A stretch of 40,075 nucleotides of DNA from a virus. The stretch lies in IMG/VR virus record IMGVR_UViG_3300042544_001256, positions 1 to 40,075 of that record, one strand, 5' to 3'. Below are positions 8,202 through 17,800 of the stretch, one piece after another; positions within the stretch are counted from its first letter, which is position 1; every line of letters begins with the position of its first letter. The position numbers and the translations under genes were made by a program. Below the pieces are notes generated by a model that did not search any database, was not told the origin of the DNA, and worked only from the letters and a program-made list of their open reading frames with translations.

Positions 8202-11200
8202 ATGAGCCAGCTTGGTCGTATTTCCGGTCAATTATTAAAAGACAACCTAACCCGCAACGGCCATGACTTAACGTTTGACAAGATTGTAGATGCTGATCCA
8301 CTTGTAGCTAAAGACGGACTGCTTCATTTAGACGTTACTAACCGCAGAGTTGGTATTAATACTGAAACACCAGAATACGATTTAGACGTAGACGGTACAA
8401 CAAGAACAACTGAGTTAGAAGTTACAACTCAAGCAGATATTGCTGACTTAACATTTACCACTGACACCATTACCAGCAATACTGGCATACTAAATCTAGC
8501 CAACGGCACCGGTGATCAGATTAATTATCAAGCAAAACTAGTAGTTGATAATGTTGAACTTGAAAATAATGTTATCTCAACTAACGCAGGCGCAAATTTA
8601 GAATTACGTCCAGATGGCACAGGCACGGTGGACATCTATGCAGACACTAATGTCTATGGTAATGTCTATGTAACAGGTAATATTCGTGCAGACGGCAACA
8701 TTACTGTTGGTGATGCAAATACAGACAACATCACAATTAACGCTGATGTTAACAGCAATATTATTCCTGACGCTGATATTACATACCAATTAGGTAATGG
8801 CGGCACTGGCTATGTTGCAGATACAGAATTTACACTAGGTGACGTTGTAGTTACAGTAAGCGGATCAGGAACAATAGTAACATTATCAATCCCTGCAGCT
8901 GGCCCTACCTGGGTAGATACACTGACTGATAACGACATTGGTAAATCTTACCAATTAGCTATAGACGGTACACCGGGAAGCTACTCAGTAACCACATCAG
9001 GCGTATGGTCTGGCACAAATCCACAAGTAGTATCGACAACAAATGACGGTCTATTAGACGGCACGTATAATGTTAGCTCGATTAGGTTTGATCAAAAGCG
9101 TTGGGTAGACGTATGGGTTAAAAATTTATATACTGATGCTATTGTAACTGGAGACATCACAGTTGACAGCATTAATTTGAATTTAGTACAGGGTAAGATC
9201 TATTACGTTTCCACAAACGGTTCAGATACTAATGCAGGGCAGCATCAAAACGATCCGTTTGCCTCTGTTAAACATGCCTTAAGTATAGCTACTGCTGATG
9301 ATACTGTTTACATCTATCCAGGTACTTATACTGAACAATTTCCCCTAACTGTCCCAACGGGAGTAGTAGTCAAGGGCACTGGCATTCGTTCAGTAAAAAT
9401 TGTTCCTACTACAGCTACACGTTATAATGATGCGTTTTTACTTAATGGTGAAACAACTGTTGAAGACGTGACCATTGCAGATTACTTCAGCGGCGGAAAC
9501 TATTTTGCAGTTACCTCAGCAGGCGTTGGCGAAACAGTAATGAATGTTGGCACTGCACCATTTGCTCACACATGGGTAAGTAGCGGAACTATTAATATTT
9601 CTGGTACAGCGTATAGTATCATTGCTGCTGTATACTCTCACACTACCGGAGTATTAACAGTAAATCATGTAGGCCCAGATGCAACCAGTGCAAGCCCCGT
9701 GTTCTTATCCGGACTAATATTCAGCTGCAATGGTGGCAATAGAGTGTTTCCAGATAATGGATATGCATTCCGTTTTGCAACAGACTTTGCAGTCTCTAGT
9801 CGTAGTCCATACATTCGAAATATTACAGTTCTAACCAAAGGCAGTGTAACTAGTTTATCAGACCCACTAGGTTACGATGCAGGAGATGCTGGTAAAGGCG
9901 CCTACATTGACGGTGCTTATGCAACATCTGTGAGCAAAGAAGCCAGCATGTTATTCCACTCTGCGACATTTATCTGTCCGGGTGTTGATGTAATTGTTGC
10001 TACTAACGGTGCTCGAGTAGAATGGTTAAATTCATTCACCTACTATGCAAATCGCAGCATGTATCTGTACAGCAGTGCAGACGGATTTGCTAGTGACGGT
10101 AAGACAAGAGTTAAGATCGTCAACACAACAGGCACCTGGGCAGTTGGTAATACATTAAGCTACTATGACACAGACGGTACAACGGTATTAGCCTCAGGTA
10201 TTATTGAAAGTATCGACGGTGATTTTTACAATATTGATACTCGTGTATTAGGATTTGAACAAATACAAGACCGTGCTGGTAAGACAATAACAGTTCACGG
10301 CAATGCAAAACTTAGCACATCTGTTAAGAAATTTGGCACAGCAAGTTTAGCATTAGATGGTACTGGCGATTATCTTTCTGTTGCAAGCCAGCCTGACTTT
10401 GCTTTTCCGTCAACTATATCAAGAATTGCTAAAACAATTACTGCCAACGGTAATGCCGCAGTCAGCGCAACAGAAAGTAAGTTTGGCGGAAGCAGTATTG
10501 CGTTTGACGGCACAGGTGACTATCTCAGCATTGCTACAGATACAGATTATGGATTTGGCACAGGCGATTTTACTATTGAAGGCTGGTTCTATAAAACAGT
10601 AGTAGCTACACAATACTTGTTTGATACAAGAACAACTCTAAATGAAAATTCAATTGCCGTTCAGTCCAATGGTTCGGGAAGTTTAAGATTATTTGTAAAT
10701 GGCGCATTTGTACTAACATCTAGTAATGCTCATACTAACAATGCTTGGAATCATCTTGCTATCTGTCGCGCTGGCGGCGTAACAAGATTCTTTATAAATG
10801 GTGTGGTATCTACTACTACCCACACTGACGCAACCAACTATGGAACTACTAAGCCTCTAGTAGTGGGTGCTCAATACAACGGTACAACAGCATTTGCTGG
10901 TTATATCGATGACTTTAGAGTAAGCAATACTGCAAGATATACTGCAACATTTACCCCTAGTGCTGTAGTATTCACTAACGACGTTAATACTAAATTATTA
11001 GTTCATGGAGATACAGACATCTCCGATGACGTTGGCGGAACAATAACTAGTTTTACAATTGAATCTTGGATTTATAATACTGGCGGCCAAAGTGCTGTCC
11101 AGGTAATTTTTGATTTTAGAACAGCAACTCCACAAGCAGCTCCATTTTTAAATATTCAAGCCGGCGGTAGCTTACTATATTTTGTAAACGGAGTGTCAGC

Positions 11201-14090
11201 TATATCAGGTGGAACCATAGCATTAAACACTTGGACACACGTTGCCGTTGCTAGAAACGGAACAAGCACTAAATTATTTGTTAACGGAACACAAGTTGGT
11301 AGTACATATACCGACATTACCAATTACATTCAATGTCCGCTAGTTATTGGCGCACGTTTTGATGGAACTCTTGGATTTAATGGCTACATTGATGACGTAA
11401 GAATTAGCAAAGGTGTAGCACGTTATACCACAACATTCCCAGTACCTACAGCACAGCTGACCGGCGACCTAAGCACAGTATTATTGATTACCTGCAACGG
11501 CACAAATAACAGTACTGCCATTGCAGACAACGGTATTACTCTACAAGACCTAAGAACATCAGCGGGCGGCACTGCTAGCATTATAGATTTTGCTGACTAC
11601 TCAGACTTCGGCGTCGAGGTACGATCAATTGGTTCAGCTGCTGTCTACGGAAACTATGGTATCTACGGTGACGGTCCAGGCGTCATTGCCTACCTAATTG
11701 GACAGAACTTAGCCTACATTGGCAACGGTAAAGACACTACTAACGATCCTCTTACAGTTATACAGGCCAATGAAGTTGTTGAACTCGATGGTGCAAAGAT
11801 TTTCTATAACAGTGTGGACCATAAAGGTGATTTCCGTATTGGAGATTTATTCTATGTTAACCAAGCCACTGGTGAAGTTAGCTTTACGAACTCAAATGTT
11901 ACTATTGGCACAAGCCTAACATTTGATGACGGTAGCGGCAATATAACTTACTTAGACGCCACTAAGATCGAAACTGGTGATTTTAGAATCAGCGGTAATA
12001 CGATTCAGACATTAACACAAGATTTTAATGTTGACGCTGCTAGCAATCAAATCAACCTACAGAGCAATGTAACAGTTACTGGTAACTTAGAAGTAACTGG
12101 CGATGTTACAGTTGGCGGCAATGTAACTATTGGTAATGAGTCAACTGATGTTGTAAGATTTGTTGCAGGTGTTGACAGTGATATTTTACCTGCACTGGAC
12201 AGCCAGTATGATCTAGGTACTAGTACAGAGCGATGGAGTACACTGTATTCTACAACCTTAGTTAATGCTGATATTCAAATTAGTACTAATGTTATTACAA
12301 CTACTAATTCTAATTTAGATCTAACTCTGCAAGCTAACGGCACTGGTAGAATTTACGTACCGTCTAATAATGTTGAGATTACTAACAATTTAACAGTTAA
12401 CGGAACTACAAATCTAGCAACTACTAACATTGGTGTTGTTGGAACTCCCGCAACAGTTACACACGTCGGTGGAGTAACACAAACTGGAGACTTGTTCCAA
12501 ACTGGTAACACTGAAATTACCGGCACACTAACAGTTGGATCAACTGCTCAGTTTGAAGATATTCAAATTGACAACAATATTATTACTACTACATTAGGTA
12601 ATAACGATTTAGTACTAGAAGCTGCCGGCACAGGTAAAGTTATTGTTCCAGTAGACAATGCTGAAGTAACTGGAACCCTTACTGTAGTCGGAACAACTAG
12701 TACCACTACTATTAATAACACCGGAACAGTTACATCTGGTATTTTTAGCACCGGCAATATACGAATTACCACAAACAATATTACTACTACTGTAGCTGAT
12801 ACTGATCTTGTGCTAGAAGCTAGTGGCACCGGCAGAATTTATGTTCCCCTTAATGATGTTACTCTAGGTAAAACACTAACTGTTACAGGCTTAACTACGT
12901 TAGTTGATACTGACATTACTGGAACACTAACACACATTGGAGCCACAACAAGAACTGGCGATGTTACTCAAACAGGTAGTTATACGCTAAATGGAAACTT
13001 AACAGTTTCAAATATTGCACAATTTAAAGATGTTAATATTACCAACAATGTAATTACTACTACATTGACTAACAGTAATTTACAATTAGGTGCAGCAGGC
13101 ACTGGTATTATTTCTGTACCAACTAACAATGTTACCATTGATAATAATCTAACAGTTACTGGTACTACTTTTACTGCTAATATTAACAACAGCGGCACAG
13201 TCACAGCTGGAACATTCAGCACTGGTAATATTAGTATCAATGGCAATACTATTCAGACCACTGTTGGCAGTAGCAACCTACAACTGCAAGCCGCCGGCAC
13301 TGGTTATATTGTATTAGAACAATTTGACGTACAAGAAAATGAAATAAGAATTAATACCGGCTCTGACATGGTACTAACACCTAACGGCATTGGTATTGTC
13401 ACAGTTAACTCTACACAAAGCATTAAATTACCAGTGGGTAATACTGCTGCTCGTCCAACAGGCGCTGCCGGTATGGTGCGATTTAATAGTCAACTGACTC
13501 GCTACGAAGGATACGACGGCACAAATTGGATTAGACTAGATGGCGTTGAAGATGCAGACGGCAATACAAAGATCACTGCTGAATTAACACCAGGTGCAAA
13601 CGATAACACTATTCGTTTTTACACTAACAATACACAAGTTGCTGACCTAACGTCGACTAGATTGAATGTTATTAACGTAGATGTTGACGTAATAAACATT
13701 AATAACAATGTTATATCAACTACTACAACTGATACTAATTTAGTACTTGCACCAAATGGTACCGGGTCGTTGCGCACAGGTAATTTTTCTATCAACGGAA
13801 GTACAGTTACAAATACTGTAAATAACAGTATAACATATTTTAATCAAACTGGCGATGGATATGTTAAGATCAACAGCACCGGTGGATTTGTAATCCCGGC
13901 AGGATTAACAACTCAAAGACCTCCGTTGTTTGATGTTGGCATGATGAGATATAACACTGACCCAGGTAACTTCCGTGTTGAAGTATGGGATGGTGGCAAC
14001 TGGGTTAATGCAGGACAAGCAGCAGGTGGCGGAGTAACACTTGCAGAAGCACAAGACATCGGAATTGTCAGTGCAATTATATTTGGATAA
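8202..14090 (+). CDS. Large fibre-like virion protein with beta-helix and LamG-like lectin modules, 1962 aa
   Basis: Paralogue of the 1333-aa protein: same N-terminus (SQLGRISGQLLKDN), same DUF1565-like beta-helix (YYVSTNGSDTN near residue 333, VYIYPGTYTEQFP), same G-D-F-R-I-G-D-L-F segment near 1209, same shaft repeats (GTGKVIVP, ITTTLGNNDL) and same C-terminal 'GRY/RYN' modules near 1741 and 1896. It is longer because of three insertions relative to its sister: about 99 residues (199-297) splitting the Y-Q-L-G-N/K-R-W motif; about 87 residues near 431-517 in the beta-helix; and a block of LamG/concanavalin-like modules (about 693-1098) with hallmarks GDYLSIA, FTIEGWFY, AWNHLAICR and IDDFRVS. 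LamG folds bind glycans or protein. The C-terminus is TLAEAQDIGIVSAIIFG. The start follows AAGGAG by 5 bases. Probably a receptor-binding fibre or whisker. Confidence 0.85.
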   Translation: MSQLGRISGQLLKDNLTRNGHDLTFDKIVDADPLVAKDGLLHLDVTNRRVGINTETPEYDLDVDGTTRTTELEVTTQADIADLTFTTDTITSNTGILNLANGTGDQINYQAKLVVDNVELENNVISTNAGANLELRPDGTGTVDIYADTNVYGNVYVTGNIRADGNITVGDANTDNITINADVNSNIIPDADITYQLGNGGTGYVADTEFTLGDVVVTVSGSGTIVTLSIPAAGPTWVDTLTDNDIGKSYQLAIDGTPGSYSVTTSGVWSGTNPQVVSTTNDGLLDGTYNVSSIRFDQKRWVDVWVKNLYTDAIVTGDITVDSINLNLVQGKIYYVSTNGSDTNAGQHQNDPFASVKHALSIATADDTVYIYPGTYTEQFPLTVPTGVVVKGTGIRSVKIVPTTATRYNDAFLLNGETTVEDVTIADYFSGGNYFAVTSAGVGETVMNVGTAPFAHTWVSSGTINISGTAYSIIAAVYSHTTGVLTVNHVGPDATSASPVFLSGLIFSCNGGNRVFPDNGYAFRFATDFAVSSRSPYIRNITVLTKGSVTSLSDPLGYDAGDAGKGAYIDGAYATSVSKEASMLFHSATFICPGVDVIVATNGARVEWLNSFTYYANRSMYLYSSADGFASDGKTRVKIVNTTGTWAVGNTLSYYDTDGTTVLASGIIESIDGDFYNIDTRVLGFEQIQDRAGKTITVHGNAKLSTSVKKFGTASLALDGTGDYLSVASQPDFAFPSTISRIAKTITANGNAAVSATESKFGGSSIAFDGTGDYLSIATDTDYGFGTGDFTIEGWFYKTVVATQYLFDTRTTLNENSIAVQSNGSGSLRLFVNGAFVLTSSNAHTNNAWNHLAICRAGGVTRFFINGVVSTTTHTDATNYGTTKPLVVGAQYNGTTAFAGYIDDFRVSNTARYTATFTPSAVVFTNDVNTKLLVHGDTDISDDVGGTITSFTIESWIYNTGGQSAVQVIFDFRTATPQAAPFLNIQAGGSLLYFVNGVSAISGGTIALNTWTHVAVARNGTSTKLFVNGTQVGSTYTDITNYIQCPLVIGARFDGTLGFNGYIDDVRISKGVARYTTTFPVPTAQLTGDLSTVLLITCNGTNNSTAIADNGITLQDLRTSAGGTASIIDFADYSDFGVEVRSIGSAAVYGNYGIYGDGPGVIAYLIGQNLAYIGNGKDTTNDPLTVIQANEVVELDGAKIFYNSVDHKGDFRIGDLFYVNQATGEVSFTNSNVTIGTSLTFDDGSGNITYLDATKIETGDFRISGNTIQTLTQDFNVDAASNQINLQSNVTVTGNLEVTGDVTVGGNVTIGNESTDVVRFVAGVDSDILPALDSQYDLGTSTERWSTLYSTTLVNADIQISTNVITTTNSNLDLTLQANGTGRIYVPSNNVEITNNLTVNGTTNLATTNIGVVGTPATVTHVGGVTQTGDLFQTGNTEITGTLTVGSTAQFEDIQIDNNIITTTLGNNDLVLEAAGTGKVIVPVDNAEVTGTLTVVGTTSTTTINNTGTVTSGIFSTGNIRITTNNITTTVADTDLVLEASGTGRIYVPLNDVTLGKTLTVTGLTTLVDTDITGTLTHIGATTRTGDVTQTGSYTLNGNLTVSNIAQFKDVNITNNVITTTLTNSNLQLGAAGTGIISVPTNNVTIDNNLTVTGTTFTANINNSGTVTAGTFSTGNISINGNTIQTTVGSSNLQLQAAGTGYIVLEQFDVQENEIRINTGSDMVLTPNGIGIVTVNSTQSIKLPVGNTAARPTGAAGMVRFNSQLTRYEGYDGTNWIRLDGVEDADGNTKITAELTPGANDNTIRFYTNNTQVADLTSTRLNVINVDVDVININNNVISTTTTDTNLVLAPNGTGSLRTGNFSINGSTVTNTVNNSITYFNQTGDGYVKINSTGGFVIPAGLTTQRPPLFDVGMMRYNTDPGNFRVEVWDGGNWVNAGQAAGGGVTLAEAQDIGIVSAIIFG
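8244..8263 (+). repeat. 20-nt direct repeat, copy 2 (5' end of the 1962-aa gene)
   Basis: Identical to 4126-4145 in the preceding paralogue; the 4.1-kb spacing spans one whole gene. Recombination between the copies would fuse the two fibres in frame and delete the region between. Confidence 0.8.
10278..11493 (+). repeat. Tandem LamG-like modules: one truncated, one complete, one lacking its N-terminus
   Basis: Three copies of one lectin-type module lie head to tail. Copy A (from 10278: GKTITVHG, KFGTASLALDGTGDYLSVA) stops after about 50 residues at PSTISR. Copy B (from 10428: AKTITANG, KFGGSSIAFDGTGDYLSIA) is complete through IDDFRVSNTARYT and the linker VNTKLLVHG. Copy C (from about 11000) begins directly at the SFTIESWIY strand without the GDYL part, then runs complete to IDDVRISKGVARYT. 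The arrangement suggests unequal recombination inside a former array of full modules. Confidence 0.75.
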
Positions 14091-14095
14091 AGAAC

Positions 14096-14425
14096 ATGGC
14101 ATCATTTTTTAGAAACAAGGTAGCTAAGGAAATAGGCACAACACCTGTAGAAGTATTGGCAACTTCAGGAGCCAATCGTATGACTATCATTGGGTTGAGT
14201 CTGGCAAATTTAACATCAGGGATTGTGTTAATTGACATCACATTAACTGACGATGCTAGTGTAACTGGTTACTATGCTAAACAAGTATTAGTGCCACCTA
14301 ACTCAAGTTTGCGAGTAGTTAATGGCGGAGAAAAATTAATTTTATCAACCAATAATAGTTTAAGTATCACTGCAAATTTTGAAGATGCAATAGACGCAAT
14401 TATTAGTTACGTAGAACTAATATAA
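14096..14425 (+). CDS. Small beta-rich structural protein, 109 aa
   Basis: The gene starts 5 bases after the stop of the 1962-aa gene, within the same transcript. The 109-residue product (MASFFRNKVAKEIGTTPVEV...) has a short charged N-terminus, then strands T-I-I-G-L-S-L-A-N-L and G-I-V-L-I-D-I-T-L, a V-L-V-P-P-N-S-S-L turn near 65 and a final I-I-S-Y-V-E-L-I strand. The strand order and the 'vPp.ss' turn resemble the 110-aa proteins at 2952 and 33833. No enzyme motif is visible. It is probably a beta-sandwich adaptor or cap accompanying the fibre encoded just upstream; the role is inferred only from fold pattern and position. Confidence 0.7.
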   Translation: MASFFRNKVAKEIGTTPVEVLATSGANRMTIIGLSLANLTSGIVLIDITLTDDASVTGYYAKQVLVPPNSSLRVVNGGEKLILSTNNSLSITANFEDAIDAIISYVELI

Positions 14426-14434
14426 GGAATTATT

Positions 14435-14812
14435 ATGACATATTATATTGGACAAACTAGCGCACTAGCTGATGTGCTTGGAGAAGGAAATCCTAGGTAC
14501 TTTTATGCAATTCGTCGAGACGATGACGGCCTATTATTCTTTGCTAAGATTGATCAACTTACTGATCTAGGAACTATTATAGTTAACAACTCAGGCCTAA
14601 CAGAAGATGACTATACAGATTTTGAATATGGTGTAGATTTCTTTGACGGGCGACTAGCAGAAGATCACTCGAGACCATACAGCAACCTACAATGGGATCA
14701 ATACCGCTGGGACAGCAAGAATGTATATTATTACATTAATACTGCTGGAGAATTTGTTGTGCGTATTAATCAAGCATACGTATATCCTCCAGAATTAATC
14801 GTAACCCCATAA
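14435..14812 (+). CDS. Conserved phage protein of unknown function, 125 aa
   Basis: I recognise the type (small proteins in marine T4-like phages with R-Y-F-Y-A-I-R-R-D-D-D-G-L-L-F-F near residue 22 and Y-Y-I-N-x-x-G-E-x-V-V-R-I-N-Q near 100) but no function has been assigned to my knowledge. It is acidic and rich in Asp, Tyr and Phe, with a central F-E-Y-G-V-D-F-F-D-G-R segment and a W-D-Q-Y-R-W-D motif near residue 90. There is no signal peptide or helix-rich region. The ribosome binding site AAGGA lies 6 bases before the ATG. It sits between a 109-aa fibre-associated protein and the 2702-aa giant, so a structural or assembly role is likely. Confidence 0.7.
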   Translation: MTYYIGQTSALADVLGEGNPRYFYAIRRDDDGLLFFAKIDQLTDLGTIIVNNSGLTEDDYTDFEYGVDFFDGRLAEDHSRPYSNLQWDQYRWDSKNVYYYINTAGEFVVRINQAYVYPPELIVTP

Positions 14813-14822
14813 TTAATTAACG

Positions 14823-14830
14823 TGTAAATA
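14823..14830 (+). promoter_or_regulatory. Possible late promoter (TGTAAATA)
   Basis: TGTAAATA differs from the late consensus at one core position. Its last base is 18 bases before the ATG at 14849, the same geometry as the better promoters at 4056 and 22977, with AAGGA in between. Confidence 0.45.
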
Positions 14831-14848
14831 GAGAACAAGGAATATAAA

Positions 14849-17800
14849 ATGGCAGCAGAATTTAAAATTGGCAGACTACGATATACATGGAAAGGTGTAT
14901 GGGCAACAGCAACTTTCTATAACAGGGATGCTGTCGCATCGTATAACGGTAAGACTTATGTGTGTATAGTACCGCATACCTCTGGCGATTTTTATGACGA
15001 TTACGAAAATGTAGAACCAAGCGGAGAAATTAAACCTTACTGGGTAATAATGTTGGAAGGTACTAGCTGGAAAGGCGAATGGCAACCTAATACATTATAT
15101 ACTTTGGGCGCAATTGTATTATATGGCGGAAGCGTGTACAAGAGAATAGTAAACGGCCTGTCAGATGCAACATTTAATCCAGCTAGTTGGGAAGTTTACA
15201 CAACTGTTAATAGTACATGGATTGGCAACTATTCTACTAATCAGTTTTATAAAGTTGGAGACACTGTTAAGTACGGTGGAATTGTTTATAGTTGTATAAC
15301 ACAGCATACTTCATCTAACTCTATAACATATCCTACATATAGTAATTGGGAAATTTTAGATGTTGGAATTGAATATAGGGGCACCTGGACATCTACTAAT
15401 ACATCATATAAGATCAATGACCTTGTTAAATACGGACCCGACTTATGGATCTCAAGACAAGATCATAGTTCGTCACTTCCATTTAATGCAACTATAGATC
15501 CGCTAAACACTACTGCAACTTGGCAATTATGGTTGCCCGGTATTGATTACAGTGCAGCCACTACATGGTCAGCAACAGTAGTATACCAACCAGGTAATAC
15601 TGTCAAGTACGGTGGCTATTCTTATATAAATTTAATTGTTAATAATCTTAACATTGTACCATCTACCAACGTAGACGGACTAAATCCAGAATGGCAGTTA
15701 TTGACTACTGGATATGATTTTAACGATGATTGGTTAAGTGGCGTTTCTTATAAAATTGGGTCAGTAGTACGCCGAGCCGGCAATCTGTTCGAAGCATTGC
15801 AAGATAATTTATCTCAAGATCCTACTGAGTTAATAACAACTACCACATATACCGAGTTAGGTAGTAGCGGAACAACGCTAATAGTCAACAACACTACTAA
15901 CATCTTCCCTGGCATGATTATTTCAGGACAAGGATTTGATAAAGGTCAATTTGTTACATCAGTTGAGGATGGTACTACATTAATAATCAGTCAAGCCCCA
16001 TATCCTACTTTAATAGACGGGCAATCATTGGCATTTTCCGGAGTTAACGGAAATTATTGGGTACCACTTGTACCTGGAACTCGATGGAGGAATCGATGGG
16101 CTGCTACTGAAAATTATGTTGTAGGTGATCTAGCTGTATGGGTTAATGTTACCTATAGATGTATTAAAACACACATATCTGAAATAACAAAACGCCCCGA
16201 TATTAATTCTGGAATCTATTGGGTAGTTGAACTAAATCATGATTACTATAATGTACTGAATATTAAAGGTGACATAATTGTTAGCACTGACGGTACCAAT
16301 AACGCACTTGCAATTGGATCTGAAGGATATTTGTTAAAATCAGTAACCGAAATCCCTACATGGGCAAACGTATTCCAGTCTCCTGCATTGTATTATGTTG
16401 CACCATCAGGCTCCGATGCCTTAACCAGTGGTGATACGTGGGATAATCCTTATAAAACAATTAAGTATGCCTGTGAGCGAATTGCCGCCGGAACACTAAA
16501 TTCGTCAGCAACACTATTATTAAAACAAAATAAAACTTTTATAGTAGAAGAAACATACGGACCAGCAGTACAATCAATTACAACAACACCTCTCGACCTT
16601 ATACAAACTAAAAGAGATATTAGATCTCTAGTCGATGCAATCACATATGATCTAGCAAGAGGCGGCAACAGTCAGACTGTTGCATTTACTCTTTCATTTT
16701 TTGACGAACAGTACAGCTATAAATTTATTACGCCCAGAGTTTCCTCTTCAATTACTGTTCTTATAACAGCCTTTAATCGAGTGTTTACACTAATCTCTGA
16801 TATTTTAAATAATATAATAGTTGATCCAACGTTTCAAACAATTTATCCGCAGATAACAGGCACTGTTGCCGGACTATCCCAAGCCCTAACGTCAGTACAA
16901 TCATTTCAAAACATAGTTATTACTGCTCTAATTAATGAAAATATCAACAGTATACCTGCTCGAAATCAAGGTCTTACTGCAACTTTAATGGTTAAGACCG
17001 GAGCCTACCATGAAGAATTACCAATTGTAATTCCCGCTAATACAGCACTTAATGGAGATGAACTCAGGGGTGTAATAGTTTACCCGAAGACAATTATTAA
17101 TACTATTGCAACTAGATCATTTTCCGCAACAAATTTATTTAGAGTAAATACAACAGAAGGAATGATTAACAATACCGCAGTTCAGTTTGTATCAGTTAAT
17201 CCAGTGTCCGGATTTAATACTGTATTCGGCGGAGTTGTTGCCGGAACAACTTATTATGTAATTGGCAGCTCCATCACAAGCACTCAATTTTCAGTAAGTG
17301 CAATTCCAGGCGGCCCTCCAGTTACGCTATCAAATGCTACTAGTCAAATGAAAGTATTTGGCGGCGATGCATTAAAGGACATGTTCCGTGTTCAAAATGG
17401 TTCAGGTATTAGAAACATGACATTATCTGGGCTGCTAGGCACACTTACAGCACCAAATTCATTTACTACACGTCGTCCGACTGGTGGAAGTTTTGTAAGT
17501 TTAGATCCCGGAACCGGCATAGCCGATACCACAGCTCATATTTACAGAAGAAGTCCATATATTCAAAATGTAACGACTTTTGGTACAGGATGTGTTGGTT
17601 TAAAAATCGACGGCAGCTTGCACGCCCTTGGCAACAAGTCTATAGTGTGTAACGACTTTACACAAATTGTAAGTGACGGAGTTGGTATATACTGCACTGG
17701 ACCCGGCGCACTTTGCGAAGCAGTGTCAGTATTTTCATATTATGCATATGCTGGATACTTATCCGAAGCAGGCGGCCGTATACGTGCTACTAACGGCAAC

